NCBI GenBank assembly: GCA_013322215.1
Contig: JAAMEZ010000050.1
Location: 124,001 to 188,000, forward strand
Source: Martinezella rhizogenes
Lineage (GTDB): Bacteria; Pseudomonadota; Alphaproteobacteria; Rhizobiales; Rhizobiaceae
Direction of reading: 5' to 3'
DNA length: 64,000 nt
Within the stretch, counting starts at the first letter, position 1. Every line of letters starts with the position of its first letter. Under the pieces are notes generated by a model. That model did no database searches and was not told where the DNA came from. It saw nothing but the letters and a program-made list of their open reading frames with translations. A program made the translations under genes and the position numbers. Below, piece after piece: positions 48,695 to 57,379 of the stretch.

Positions 48695-50515
48695 TCAGTG
48701 GTCACCGTTGAGGTATTTGAACAATGGCGGGTTGATCGTGCGGTTGTCGATCGTTTTGGAAAGGCGCAGCACAGCCGGCCCGATGTCGCTTCCGCCCATC
48801 GAGATCAACGTGGCGACGGCGGCGTTGGCGACAATCTTTGACCGCATGCCATCTTCGCCGGTCCACACATAGGTCGCCGCCGTCTTTGCTATCTTTTCCA
48901 ACGCGTCGATGGCTCGCGCCCGATTGGGCATCAGCGCTACCAGCCACACCGCGCCGCGCAGAAATTCCTCGTTCTCAACACTCAGCCGCATCCAAGTGGC
49001 GAGCGATTCGTATGTGCTGCGCCCGTCCGAATGCTTGTACGACGGCTTAGCAAGGCCCAGTATGCCATCGGTGACGCGGGTGTTCTTGTAGACATGGTCA
49101 TCACGCCTGATCAGCTGTGATTGCAGCGCGCCGCAGATATCTTTTCCATCATCGCTGGCGATCTTCATTGCCACTGCGCGGCCCAGTGCAGCGCTCTCTT
49201 CTGCATAGTGTGCAGGCCACCCTGGATGCGCCTCATCGAGACGATCGATAGTGGCGGCGAAGCGTTCGCCATTGCAGACATCGGTATAGACTGCCATGTC
49301 GAGCGCCGGGGTATGGAATAGTGCCAACCAATCATGCAGCTTCGTCTCGACCGTTTCAATGCCCAACGTTTGACACAGCGCCAGTATGTCCTTTTCCCAC
49401 GCCTTCGTTGCTTGGGTGGCGCGGCGCTGGGTGATCAATTGTTCGACCAGTGCGGTCCATTGGGGATTCTCCAGATCGGCAAGCACGTCGAGGCCCGGAA
49501 TTTGATCGCTCTTCCAGTTGTAGCGCGAATGGGCCTGAGCAAGTACGATCGTCCGCGGCAGGTCGCGATAGGCGTCGGGATCGGTAAATCCGGTACGCTT
49601 GCCATTGTGTTGGCTGAGTGAGGCGAACGGCTTGCCGCCTTCGTCCCATGCCTTAAACCGGGGGGCAACCTCTCCAACTGTCGGCCATGCTGTGGCAAAA
49701 GCCGTGATATCCCGCAGCCACCGGGGCTTGTTGCCCTTGGTGGCTGCGCGGATTTCTTCCAACGCTATAGTGATTTCGGCCAACAGGTCGGCCCAGAATT
49801 TTGCGTTGGGGCGTTCACGGTCCGCAATCGCCCAGGGGTTCTCCGCCCCTTCGCAGCGCTGCATCAAGAACTCGGTGGCGCTCACCTTGACACCCGCCAG
49901 CTTCTCTAGCTTTGCGGCGCGGGTGATCATTTTCTTCGTGTCGGCCTTGCTATAGGCCTTGTGCCCGTTGCGGACAGCTGTCGCCATCTGGGCCAAGGCT
50001 TCGCAATCACCACCTGACAGGTAGGCTCCCTGTTTAATGGCACGGTCAATCAGTTGCATCAGCTTGCCGAATTGTACTTCATAATAGCCTTTGTCGCGAA
50101 AGTTGGGGTTGCCGAGCAGGTAAGTAAGCAACGCACCCAAGTGCTCCTTGCGCACTTCGATATCGTGGCGCCAGATATTCCAGGCGGCGTTGTAGGCGGC
50201 TTTTTCACGCGGCGACTTGTCATCGCGGTTACCGTCATGGATTCCTTGCCTGTCTGCAAGGTCGGCGAGCAGTTCTCCTCGTTCCTCGGGCGAGAGGAAT
50301 TCCATTGCCTTGGAGGTCGCGTAATGTTGGTGGGACGCGACCTTGGTGAGATCGCGTTCTCGTTCCAATTGCTCGAAGAATCGCTGGAACGGTGAATTGT
50401 CGCCTACCGAAGGTCTTTCGCCAAAACCACGCTCCGACGTTTGCTGATCATTCAGACCCTTGCGTCCAAAGACGCCCAGCCCAAGCATCTTGCGTCCAAA
50501 CCCCAGGAAACTCAC
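48695..50515 (-). CDS. DUF4132/MolR-like helical-repeat protein
   Basis: A 606-residue soluble protein, convergent with the helicase gene, with only four bases between the stops. The C-terminal ~90 residues (NEEFLRGAVWLVALMPNRAR, DALEKIAKTAATYVW, SKIVANAAVATLISMGG and AVLRLSKTIDNRTI) match the helical repeats preceding or inside DUF4132 of MolR/YehI-type proteins, which normally carry WGR on the same chain. Here WGR sits on the neighbouring helicase. The DUF4132 catalytic-like core is not recognised. The start is GTG at 50515 with GGAGGAGG six bases upstream; the longer frame to 50647 lacks such a site. Confidence 0.75.
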   Translation of the reverse strand: MSFLGFGRKMLGLGVFGRKGLNDQQTSERGFGERPSVGDNSPFQRFFEQLERERDLTKVASHQHYATSKAMEFLSPEERGELLADLADRQGIHDGNRDDKSPREKAAYNAAWNIWRHDIEVRKEHLGALLTYLLGNPNFRDKGYYEVQFGKLMQLIDRAIKQGAYLSGGDCEALAQMATAVRNGHKAYSKADTKKMITRAAKLEKLAGVKVSATEFLMQRCEGAENPWAIADRERPNAKFWADLLAEITIALEEIRAATKGNKPRWLRDITAFATAWPTVGEVAPRFKAWDEGGKPFASLSQHNGKRTGFTDPDAYRDLPRTIVLAQAHSRYNWKSDQIPGLDVLADLENPQWTALVEQLITQRRATQATKAWEKDILALCQTLGIETVETKLHDWLALFHTPALDMAVYTDVCNGERFAATIDRLDEAHPGWPAHYAEESAALGRAVAMKIASDDGKDICGALQSQLIRRDDHVYKNTRVTDGILGLAKPSYKHSDGRSTYESLATWMRLSVENEEFLRGAVWLVALMPNRARAIDALEKIAKTAATYVWTGEDGMRSKIVANAAVATLISMGGSDIGPAVLRLSKTIDNRTINPPLFKYLNGDH

Positions 50516-50730
50516 GATATGCCTCCTCCATCCCACGTCTCTGGGAACTAGCAATCTAGGTAGTTGATCTTGGTTTAGATCGCATAAATTTCGGCGCCAA
50601 CGGACCTTGTTCGGGAGTTCATTTACCTTTCGCCGATGAGGTTGCAATGATCATCGGCCATCAGGAGGCGCTCTGCGCGCCAGGTTGGGCACAGTCGCAA
50701 GTGTGCAGGGACGCACCAGTTCCTTCCTTG

Positions 50731-50958
50731 TTAGACGCGAAGACTGTTTTCAGGCCGCACGAAAGCGATGCGGCCCCCCGTTTCGGCGTGGAAAATTGAC
50801 ACTGAGCCATTTGATGGTTCGGAGGTCGAACTGCCGAGATCAAGCACCGTCGCGATCAACGCGCGGATCGAAAGGGAAGGGACGTTGACCCTCATAATGA
50901 GGTGGCCGCAGTTCGGTTCCCATCGAGAGGAGCGCCAATAGCGTTTATGGTTTTCCAT
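50731..50958 (-). CDS. Small unknown protein
   Basis: A 75-residue frame starting MENHKRYWRSSRWEPNCGHL and continuing with VPSLSIRALIATVLDLG. GGAGGA lies eight bases upstream of the ATG on the minus strand, which is the main argument that it is translated. No family is recognised and there is no membrane segment. The interval 50516-51092 otherwise shows no gene. Confidence 0.4.
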   Translation of the reverse strand: MENHKRYWRSSRWEPNCGHLIMRVNVPSLSIRALIATVLDLGSSTSEPSNGSVSIFHAETGGRIAFVRPENSLRV

Positions 50959-51092
50959 TATCGGATCCTCCGATCATCGTGATTTCCGACGTTCGAAGAA
51001 ACAATCGCCGTCGACCAGCAATTCAATGTTCGTTCCGACTGGGTGATGATGTGGAACGATAACAGAATGCCGTTGATAGCTCGCAGTCGCAT

Positions 51093-52592
51093 CTAGATGT
51101 CACGAAACGCGTCTGCGAACGCGGCATCTGCTTCTGCTTGCAATCCTCCCGCTAATGCATCTTGCACCTTGGTGAATCGTCCCCGAAAGATGAAAGCCTT
51201 TGAGGAAATTGCGACGCCCAGATCCTCTTTTGCTCCCGCCAGATTACCTTGCCGTGTCTTCAGCCACGCTTGGACCGCTAGCGCGTGGGGATCCTGGGGG
51301 GCCTTTGCCAACACTTCGGAAATATCCTGCTGCGCTTCGGCATGTTGTCCCAATGCCATTTCAATTTCGGCCCTCAGAATCAAGTTAATCCGCCGGGATG
51401 CTTCCGGATCCAAACCGTTATATCCCGCCGCTATGAGCCTGTTTATGTCCGCCAAAGCGAGCTCTTGCTTGCCAGCGCCGTGATAAGCTTGTGCCCTGAA
51501 GAGATAGTTGGCGCGACTTTTCGGATCTGTCTCCATTAGCTTGCTGAAATCGGCGGCCGCAAGATCATATTGTTTTGTTGCCATATAAAGTCTGGCTCGT
51601 TGATCCCTTGCCAATGTGCTCTCAGCGACATTGAGGAGATCCGTGCACGTTTCGATCGCCTTCAATTGCGATTCTTGGCTCGGGTTTACTGCAGCAAAAA
51701 GGCAATCCATATCCGATGGAACATGCTTGTTGAGGAGTGCTCCGAGTGCCTGTCGGGCTTCGTCCACGCTGGGAGCGGCGGCAACGGCCGCGACAAAATC
51801 CCCTTTGGCCCTCTCCTGATCGCCGATCTCAATATATATGCGACCGCGCAGCGTCAGGGCCTTATTAAGATCAAACTTGAATTCCTTGCCATCGGCCTCG
51901 CTCAGTTTTACCGCGCGATCGGCAAGTGCCAGAGCCTGCTCAAGCCGATGGCGTTCAAAATGAATCTCGGCCATCATTATCAGGACATCGGCGCGGGGCG
52001 CGGCGATGGCGAGAAATTTGTCGCAATCTTTTAGAGCAAGATCGTCCTTGCCGAGATCTTTGTAAGTGCTGCTTCTGTAGAGATAGACGAGGGGGTCTTC
52101 GGGATCTAGGGAAGCTGCCGTGTCAAAATCCTGCAACGCCAGATCATAGTGCTTTGTGAATGCCATATTCCTGCCTCGCAGCAAATACGAGCGGGCTTGA
52201 TTGGGTGCAAGTTCGACAATTTTGTCGAGATCCGCCTCTTCCAGCCTGGCGGCCGTCTGCTTGATGGCAGGGTCAGCCGTCGTTAGGGCGATATAGCCAC
52301 TGATTCGGGAGCGAATATCATAGGCGGAAACGAGCCGAGAATCGATCGCGATGGCCTTGTCGCAATCCCCGGTGGACATGCGTGAAGGAACCACGTGGAA
52401 CTGCATACCGCAACGATCAGCCAGCGCCTGCGCGAGTTGAATCGGATCCCTCACGGTGGCAATCAGCTTGGTGCAATCGGCGATCGTAGGGCATATTTGC
52501 GGTGTCGGCAGGTCGTCCGAGCCCGCAAAAGCATTGGTATTTCCAAATAAGATAATAGCAATGAACATCAGAAAACGCATTTTCAATATCAT
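51093..52592 (-). CDS. Exported tetratricopeptide-repeat protein
   Basis: A 499-residue protein with a signal peptide (MRFLMFIAIILFGNTNAFAG) followed almost entirely by TPR-like helical pairs. Clear units include YDLALQDFDTAASLDPEDPL, VYLYRSSTYKDLGKDDLALK, KQYDLAAADFSKLMETDPKS and HAEAQQDISEVLAKAPQDPH. The protein is probably periplasmic, a scaffold for protein contacts. Start ATG at 52592 or at the internal ATG four codons later. It lies inside the relic-bracketed block, so it may be cargo, but nothing ties it functionally to the helicase locus. Confidence 0.82.
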   Translation of the reverse strand: MILKMRFLMFIAIILFGNTNAFAGSDDLPTPQICPTIADCTKLIATVRDPIQLAQALADRCGMQFHVVPSRMSTGDCDKAIAIDSRLVSAYDIRSRISGYIALTTADPAIKQTAARLEEADLDKIVELAPNQARSYLLRGRNMAFTKHYDLALQDFDTAASLDPEDPLVYLYRSSTYKDLGKDDLALKDCDKFLAIAAPRADVLIMMAEIHFERHRLEQALALADRAVKLSEADGKEFKFDLNKALTLRGRIYIEIGDQERAKGDFVAAVAAAPSVDEARQALGALLNKHVPSDMDCLFAAVNPSQESQLKAIETCTDLLNVAESTLARDQRARLYMATKQYDLAAADFSKLMETDPKSRANYLFRAQAYHGAGKQELALADINRLIAAGYNGLDPEASRRINLILRAEIEMALGQHAEAQQDISEVLAKAPQDPHALAVQAWLKTRQGNLAGAKEDLGVAISSKAFIFRGRFTKVQDALAGGLQAEADAAFADAFRDI

Positions 52593-52787
52593 TCGGTTCC
52601 CTCGTTAACACTGTATAATTGGCTTAGGACAATTGGCGCGGGATTGTGAACCTAACGGTCGACAATGCAGCGTTAGTTGAAATGCACCACGTGTTTATTT
52701 GTGTCGCGATTTCACCCAGTTCTGCATTTCGCCGAGACCCTCTAACGATATCGATATAGCAAATTCGTCGATGGGTTCGCGAAGACT

Positions 52788-52841
52788 GAATGGATGAACG
52801 TCAAGTGAAAATACGGGTCAGAACGTCGTGAAACTCGACAA
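52788..52841 (+). repeat. Right copy of the degenerate relic bracketing the 11-kb block
   Basis: The coding end reads FVDGFAKTEWMNVK followed by TGA, matching FIKEFLVTEWISLK of the left copy, then the shared tail ending CGTCGTGAAACTCGACA. About four of five bases agree with 41816-41868 and the orientation is the same. The remainder of the interval 52593-52870 shows nothing recognisable. Confidence 0.55.
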
Positions 52842-52870
52842 GCCTGGAGCTGACATATCCGAGATTCTAA

Positions 52871-53848
52871 TTACCTGCGCTCGACTGTCAGGATCATCGG
52901 CATTGCCCAGTTCGCCTGGGAGATCGGCCAGCGGAGTAATTTGACGGTGTCGTTGTCGACTTGCGCTTCCCATTTCGCATAGAATTTCTGCTGATAGCCA
53001 TTCAATCGAACGCTTCGGCAGGCAATGGGGCCACCATCAAGGTTGAGGGCGACTTTCAGGTCGAGTGGCGATTGCTTGAGAAACTCCGCCAAGCGATCGA
53101 GTGAAAAGAAAGCTTCCTTCGTCGTGCCGATCACAATTTTCCCAGAGCCGTCCTTGGCGACAAAGGTGCGATTGGCAAGCCAGCGACTTTTGACGGTCAC
53201 ATGTGTTTGGCCATCATCGCCGATCAAAAGCGGGTAGGACACCATGGCGTTCGTTGCGGCGACAAAGGCGTTGCGCCAGTCCTCTTGGGTAAGATCGCGG
53301 ATATCTGCTGCATCCGTGGTTGCGACGAATGCCCCCGCCTTCGCGTCATACTGCTGCGGCCCCATACTCACACTTTCACTGATGAAGGGCGTGTCCGGTT
53401 TGCCGTGCTTGTCATAGTAGCTGCCGTTGACGATCAGAACGGCCTTAGGCAAGAGACGTTCCCATTCATCAATTCCGACGTTCCCTGACGGAGCATTGTG
53501 TGTGGCGAAGCGAAAGCGCGTGGGATCAACTCTGCTAAGCATGATCCGATCAACTTCATGCCCGGCCACAAGGACAGGAAGTTCAGCGACCTCGAAACCT
53601 GGTTCCGGTTGTTGCCAAGTCATAGGGCCTGGCTGAGCGATTGGGGCTGGTTGAATAAGGGCCAGTCGCATCGACGGCGATAGGCGCTCGTCATCCGGCT
53701 TCATACTGGTCCAATAACTCCCACCCCGACGCCATATGGAATTGAAGCCATAGGCGCCAGTAACTTGCCAAACCCAACCGGCTCCGGCGAGGATTGCTAT
53801 GGAAACGCCAAGGACGATGGCAATGAGAATTTTGCGAATGATCGACAT
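52871..53848 (-). CDS. Phosphodiester glycosidase (NAGPA/DUF2233 family) protein
   Basis: A 325-residue protein with one N-terminal membrane anchor (ILIAIVLGVSIAILAGAGWV). The NAGPA-type domain shows LIVNGSYYDKHGKPDTPFIS, ANRTFVAKDGSGKIVIGTTK and LDLKVALNLDGGPIACRSV, the NG-Y and NLDGG motifs characteristic of the family. Related enzymes hydrolyse phosphodiester-linked sugars, for example in exopolysaccharide modification. Facing the periplasm is likely. Stands alone. Confidence 0.82.
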   Translation of the reverse strand: MSIIRKILIAIVLGVSIAILAGAGWVWQVTGAYGFNSIWRRGGSYWTSMKPDDERLSPSMRLALIQPAPIAQPGPMTWQQPEPGFEVAELPVLVAGHEVDRIMLSRVDPTRFRFATHNAPSGNVGIDEWERLLPKAVLIVNGSYYDKHGKPDTPFISESVSMGPQQYDAKAGAFVATTDAADIRDLTQEDWRNAFVAATNAMVSYPLLIGDDGQTHVTVKSRWLANRTFVAKDGSGKIVIGTTKEAFFSLDRLAEFLKQSPLDLKVALNLDGGPIACRSVRLNGYQQKFYAKWEAQVDNDTVKLLRWPISQANWAMPMILTVERR

Positions 53849-54008
53849 TTAAAGTCTCTGTGGTCAAAATGGCTTGATCTGCAATCAGCGTTCTGCCTGA
53901 TGCTAAGAAGATGCAAAGTGAGACTTTTCTGCGGTCAGCCCGAGCGGCTGGTGGACGAAGACATATACAATCTCCAGCCGCTGCAACGGAAGCTCAGGCA
54001 AAGGTTAC

Positions 54009-54416
54009 TTAGATGATCCAGCCTTTGGTGCACTTTGTGTCGCCCGAAGCCCAGCGGAGGATGTCATCGATATACTTCTGCTTGGCCCAATTGTTTCCGC
54101 TCGCGATCGAGACCTTCGAGCCCGAGCCTGCCTTTTCAATTTTGACGGTTGCCAGATACTCCATGGGTATGCTGTACGTATTCAGAAAATCGACCTGACC
54201 GAATCCCTTCTCGGGGTAAAGTTGGCTCACGGTTCCGGCAGGAGAACAAACTTCGGATCGCTTGGAAATCCTTTCATAAATCAACTGATAGTCTTCCGAG
54301 AAGGTTTGAGTTTGTTTAAGGCTTGTCGGGTCCTTCTGCATATCTTCACGAGTCGAAGTTGAGGTGCAGCCGGCCAAAAGGGAGATAAAAGAGATAATAA
54401 GAAATGTGCGTTTCAT
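54009..54416 (-). CDS. Small unknown lipoprotein
   Basis: A 135-residue predicted lipoprotein with signal MKRTFLIISFISLLAGC and lipobox LLAGC. The mature part has no recognised domain; it contains ISKRSEVCSPAGTVSQLYPE and EYLATVKIEKAGSGSKVSI, with a pair of cysteines that could form a disulfide. A+T-richer than core genes. The flanking stretch 54417-54721 shows no further feature. Confidence 0.7.
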   Translation of the reverse strand: MKRTFLIISFISLLAGCTSTSTREDMQKDPTSLKQTQTFSEDYQLIYERISKRSEVCSPAGTVSQLYPEKGFGQVDFLNTYSIPMEYLATVKIEKAGSGSKVSIASGNNWAKQKYIDDILRWASGDTKCTKGWII

Positions 54417-54721
54417 GCGTTCGGATCACCACTACTGCTACAGCGAGAAATTGTAGTAAGTCGAGCATAAAAAGTGGTCAACGGGGCGAAGGCGGCATAG
54501 CCGTCGGCATCTGTCATCATGCCTAAAATCTCGTTGCTTCGACGATCGGGCCTTCGGCTGAGATGAAGCCTATTTTGCTTGTGCTACGGCACGCAAAGCT
54601 TGGCTTAACCAGACAGTTGGGCCAGTTGCCAGCCTAAGCAGAAGCTTGCGCGATGACTGCCGCAGCTCTATCAGGCACCGACGAGGGATCGAGGTGCCCG
54701 TCTCGACGGCGATATTGTTGA

Positions 54722-55450
54722 ATGACTCTCAGCGATCTGCATCAACGATGGCATCTTGGCCGGAGTTTTTCCGCATCTGCTGCCTTGCACGTCGTCGTGG
54801 TCTTGATGATTCTAGCCTTTACGCCCAGCAGAGAGCCGCTAGAGCCAACGGAAGATAACCTCGTCTCAGTCGAAATCATCGCGCCTCAACGACTAGAAAT
54901 GGTACGTACTGGAGAAACTGAAAAGCAAAGAGTACTTCCGATGGCACCGAAGGAAAGTCCAACCGCAAATAGAAACAGCGAGGTTGAATTCAAACCTGCT
55001 CCTGCCGACCAAACGATCGAAACGCCCAAAAGTGAGATGATCCGCGCGACGAAACTTTATGCGGTGACCACGTTGGCAGCACGTCGCGCCACAAAAGTGC
55101 GAGCCGCCTTAAGGAAGCTTGGAACGCAGGAGAAAGTGCTCCAACTTTGCAACATGGAGGCCATGGAGCAAATTGCTCGATGGGATCCGCGGTATCGGCC
55201 AGAGTACGTTATTGCTTATGCAATGTCGGACCCAGCGCTAATGGCTGATTCCGTTGACAAAATATTGGTATCGAGCAGAAGCCTCACAGCGGCAGGTCAC
55301 GCGGTTCATCGCGTTGACGCTCAACATCAAGGTCGGCATCGCGTAGTGGCGATTCCATCAAAAACTGTGCGAGCGAGCCTCTGCGTGACGTCTTCTTCTG
55401 CCACTCTTCGGCAGAGACGACAACGACGCTTGGCTTCCCGTTTCGCGTAA
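54722..55450 (+). pseudogene. DUF930 protein truncated and run-through into a toxin-antitoxin remnant
   Basis: Residues 1-180 read as a DUF930 protein: a TonB-like membrane anchor (SASAALHVVVVLMILAFTPS), a proline-rich linker, then MIRATKLYAVTTLAARRATK, QEKVLQLCNMEAMEQIARWD and YVIAYAMSDPALMADSVD. The expected end of the domain (frame with a cysteine near the C-terminus) is missing. After SVD the frame enters DNA that is antisense to a vapC fragment and the phd antitoxin, yielding an unrelated arginine-rich tail. The junction lies at about 55250-55260. Confidence 0.7.
55252..55287 (-). pseudogene. VapC PIN-domain toxin, first 12 codons only
   Basis: A GTG overlapping the phd stop (GTGA) begins VRLLLDTNILST, which is the conserved opening of PIN-domain toxins including the first catalytic aspartate (LDTN). 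After that the sequence belongs to the DUF930 gene read antisense. Full VapC needs about 130 residues, so the toxin is lost. Confidence 0.7.
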
Positions 55451-55550
55451 TTGTCTGGGGCGCGGATTGGGCTCGCTCCATGACTTCGGAAAATTTGGCC
55501 TTTGCGTTGGCGACAGTCCAGCTTTTATCGTCATGTAGTGATGGCTGCAT
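55284..55550 (-). CDS. Phd/YefM-type antitoxin without its toxin
   Basis: An 88-residue antitoxin of the Phd/YefM family: WTVANAKAKFSEVMERAQSA, PQTITRNGKPSVVVVSAEEW, then a tail that would neutralise the toxin (SLAQFLMESPLRDADLDV). The frame opens upstream to 55646, but the family starts around MQPSLHDDKSW; 55577 is a possible alternative. A pair of AACTATAT repeats upstream is a probable self-regulatory site. The partner VapC is cut after 12 codons, so this is an orphan antitoxin. Confidence 0.85.
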   Translation of the reverse strand: MQPSLHDDKSWTVANAKAKFSEVMERAQSAPQTITRNGKPSVVVVSAEEWQKKTSRRGSLAQFLMESPLRDADLDVERQRDEPRDLPL

Positions 55551-55562
55551 TGGAGTTCTCTT

Positions 55563-55588
55563 AACTATATTGGCCATAACAACTATAT
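55563..55588. promoter_or_regulatory. Direct-repeat operator/promoter of the orphan antitoxin
   Basis: AACTATAT occurs at 55563-55570 and 55581-55588, 18 bases apart, with GGCCA between. It sits immediately upstream of the antitoxin ATG. On the minus strand TATAGT resembles a -10 element. It fits autoregulation by Phd-type proteins. Confidence 0.4.
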
Positions 55589-55674
55589 GGGCCGACCTGG
55601 GACGGGTCACAAGTCGCTTGTGAGACGGGCGTCCCGGCAGCGACATTTCCCTCCTGCTTAATTACGGCAAACAT

Positions 55675-55899
55675 GGGCGCTTGCAGGGCGTGCTGACCAG
55701 CCTGACGAGCATGGCCTCAATGATCACGCCATTGGCGATCAGCGAGATCTATTTCGCCTCAAGGCATGTCTTTCCTGGGTTGGTCTGGGTGCTCGGCACT
55801 TCGCTTTATCTCTTGTGCGTGCCGGTCCTGTTCACAAACCGGCCTCAGGCAGATCGACCGAGGGAAGGAGCAGCGCACAGGCAAGGGGAGCGCTCGTGA
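55675..55899 (+). pseudogene. C-terminal fragment of an MFS transporter (TetA/multidrug type)
   Basis: The fragment begins GRLQGVLTSLTSMASMITPL and continues SRHVFPGLVWVLGTSLYLLC, which are the last two or three helices of a 12-helix major-facilitator protein of the TetA-like group. Everything upstream is missing and no ribosome-binding site precedes it. It marks the right edge of the disrupted island. Confidence 0.7.
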
Positions 55900-55987
55900 G
55901 CGGCAGCCGAGGGGCGGTGCGAAGGGTGCCGGCGAGCAATAGCCATCTATGCGGGGCGCCGGGTAAGAGCCGCCCGCTTGTCCACGG

Positions 55988-56905
55988 TCAGTTGACGGAA
56001 TCGTCCGGATCGGGATCCTTGACCTTGGTGAAGAGGCTCTTCAGCGCACTGGTCTTTACCTTCGTAGCCTTGTTGGCCTTGATCGCCCGTGTCGCGGCCT
56101 TGGCCTGTTCCAGCATCATCTCGATCTGGATCTGCTGGATTTCCGTCAGGCGCTCCCATTGGCGATTGAGGAGGTGGTCGACCTTTTCGTGCAGGTGGCG
56201 GATTTCCAATTCGGCCTTCAGGTTGACCTTGTAGTCATTGAGGGCGCGCAGGCGATCCTTCTCTTCCTGTCGGCGCTGGCTCATCATGATGACGGGCGCT
56301 TGCAGTGCGGCGATGGTCGACAGGACGAGATTGAGGAGAATGAACGGATAGGCATCGAAGGCCTCCTTCTCACCCATGACGATGTTGACGGCCATCCAGA
56401 CGGCGAGAAACAGACAGAAAGAGATGATGAAGGTCCAGCTGCCGCCGAAGGACGCGACGCCATCTGCCATGCGGTCGCCGATCGACCGGTGGTCTTCGTA
56501 ATCCTCTTCGATGTTTTCGGCCAGCGTATCATGTGTCTTCAGGCTTTCGACGACCTCGTCCTCGAGGTTGGAAAGCTCGCCGCGCTCCACCGTCAGCAGC
56601 TCGGCAATATACTGGGCGCGGTAATCGTCCATGACTTTGCGGCTAATATAGTCGTCGGCGCGAAGTTCCGGATGCTTCAGCCGCATGAAATCCGCCAGCG
56701 AGGGGCGGAGGTCGTCGACATGGACGGCATCTTTTTTCTTCAGCACCTGGCCGGTGATGGCATCGATCAGCTTGACGGACTTGGCCTTCGCCTGGGCAAG
56801 GCTCTTGGTATAATCGTCCATCTCCACCACGGTCGGGCTCTCACCCTCGCCCGCGTCGAAATCGACAATGCCTTCCGCCGGCTCAAAGCTCTTCGTTTCT
56901 GTCAT
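55988..56905 (-). CDS. DUF1003 membrane protein
   Basis: A 305-residue inner-membrane protein of the DUF1003 family. The core is RMADGVASFGGSWTFIISFC, then AFDAYPFILLNLVLSTIAAL and QAPVIMMSQRRQEEKDRLRA, i.e. two transmembrane helices and a conserved charged loop. A ~150-residue N-terminal cytoplasmic part and a helical C-terminal region (HLHEKVDHLLNRQWERLTEI) follow the usual layout. Role unknown. It is the first core-like gene right of the island. Confidence 0.9.
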   Translation of the reverse strand: MTETKSFEPAEGIVDFDAGEGESPTVVEMDDYTKSLAQAKAKSVKLIDAITGQVLKKKDAVHVDDLRPSLADFMRLKHPELRADDYISRKVMDDYRAQYIAELLTVERGELSNLEDEVVESLKTHDTLAENIEEDYEDHRSIGDRMADGVASFGGSWTFIISFCLFLAVWMAVNIVMGEKEAFDAYPFILLNLVLSTIAALQAPVIMMSQRRQEEKDRLRALNDYKVNLKAELEIRHLHEKVDHLLNRQWERLTEIQQIQIEMMLEQAKAATRAIKANKATKVKTSALKSLFTKVKDPDPDDSVN

Positions 56906-57379
56906 CTAAGGGGCCTTCTTTGACGTTTTCTCGCTCATTTAGCCAATAATGCGAACAGGAATATGACTGTTGGAAGACAGCGAAAAATGTGGCTGGCATA
57001 AGCCGATGTCGCCTATCCGCAACTTTACTCTTCCATCCGCTCTGATCAAATTTCTAGCGCCATTATCCTAAGCAACGGCAAACGAAATGTGCGCTTTCGG
57101 CAATCCCCACGCCGATTTTGACCATCCGGTCCGAAAGACAACCGCTCCGGGCGATTTCGCAAATGTTTTCAAAAGCGTTGCGTGTTTCTGTGGGAATTTC
57201 TACCGATTCAATCAGGTTTTGACTTTTCACCCCCTTGACCAAGATCGCCCGACTTCTATTTGCCGCGATGCAGCAGACATTCGCTGTTGCGAATAAATAT
57301 TGAAGTTCAAAGGATTATATCGCATCAACAGGAGTTGGGCCTGTTGCCATGGGTTTTGCACTGTGTGGAAAGGATAGCT
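56906..57379. other. Intergenic interval between DUF1003 and PhyH-like genes
   Basis: No convincing gene or repeat is seen. Short frames here (for example one around 57087-57296) have no ribosome-binding site and no family resemblance. The interval is A+T-richer than its neighbours and probably holds the promoters of the two divergent genes. Confidence 0.5.

Noticed and set aside
41759-52841. Composite transposon around the helicase block
   Set aside because: Only short degenerate relics are seen, with no transposase, no intact terminal repeats and no target-site duplication that I can confirm.
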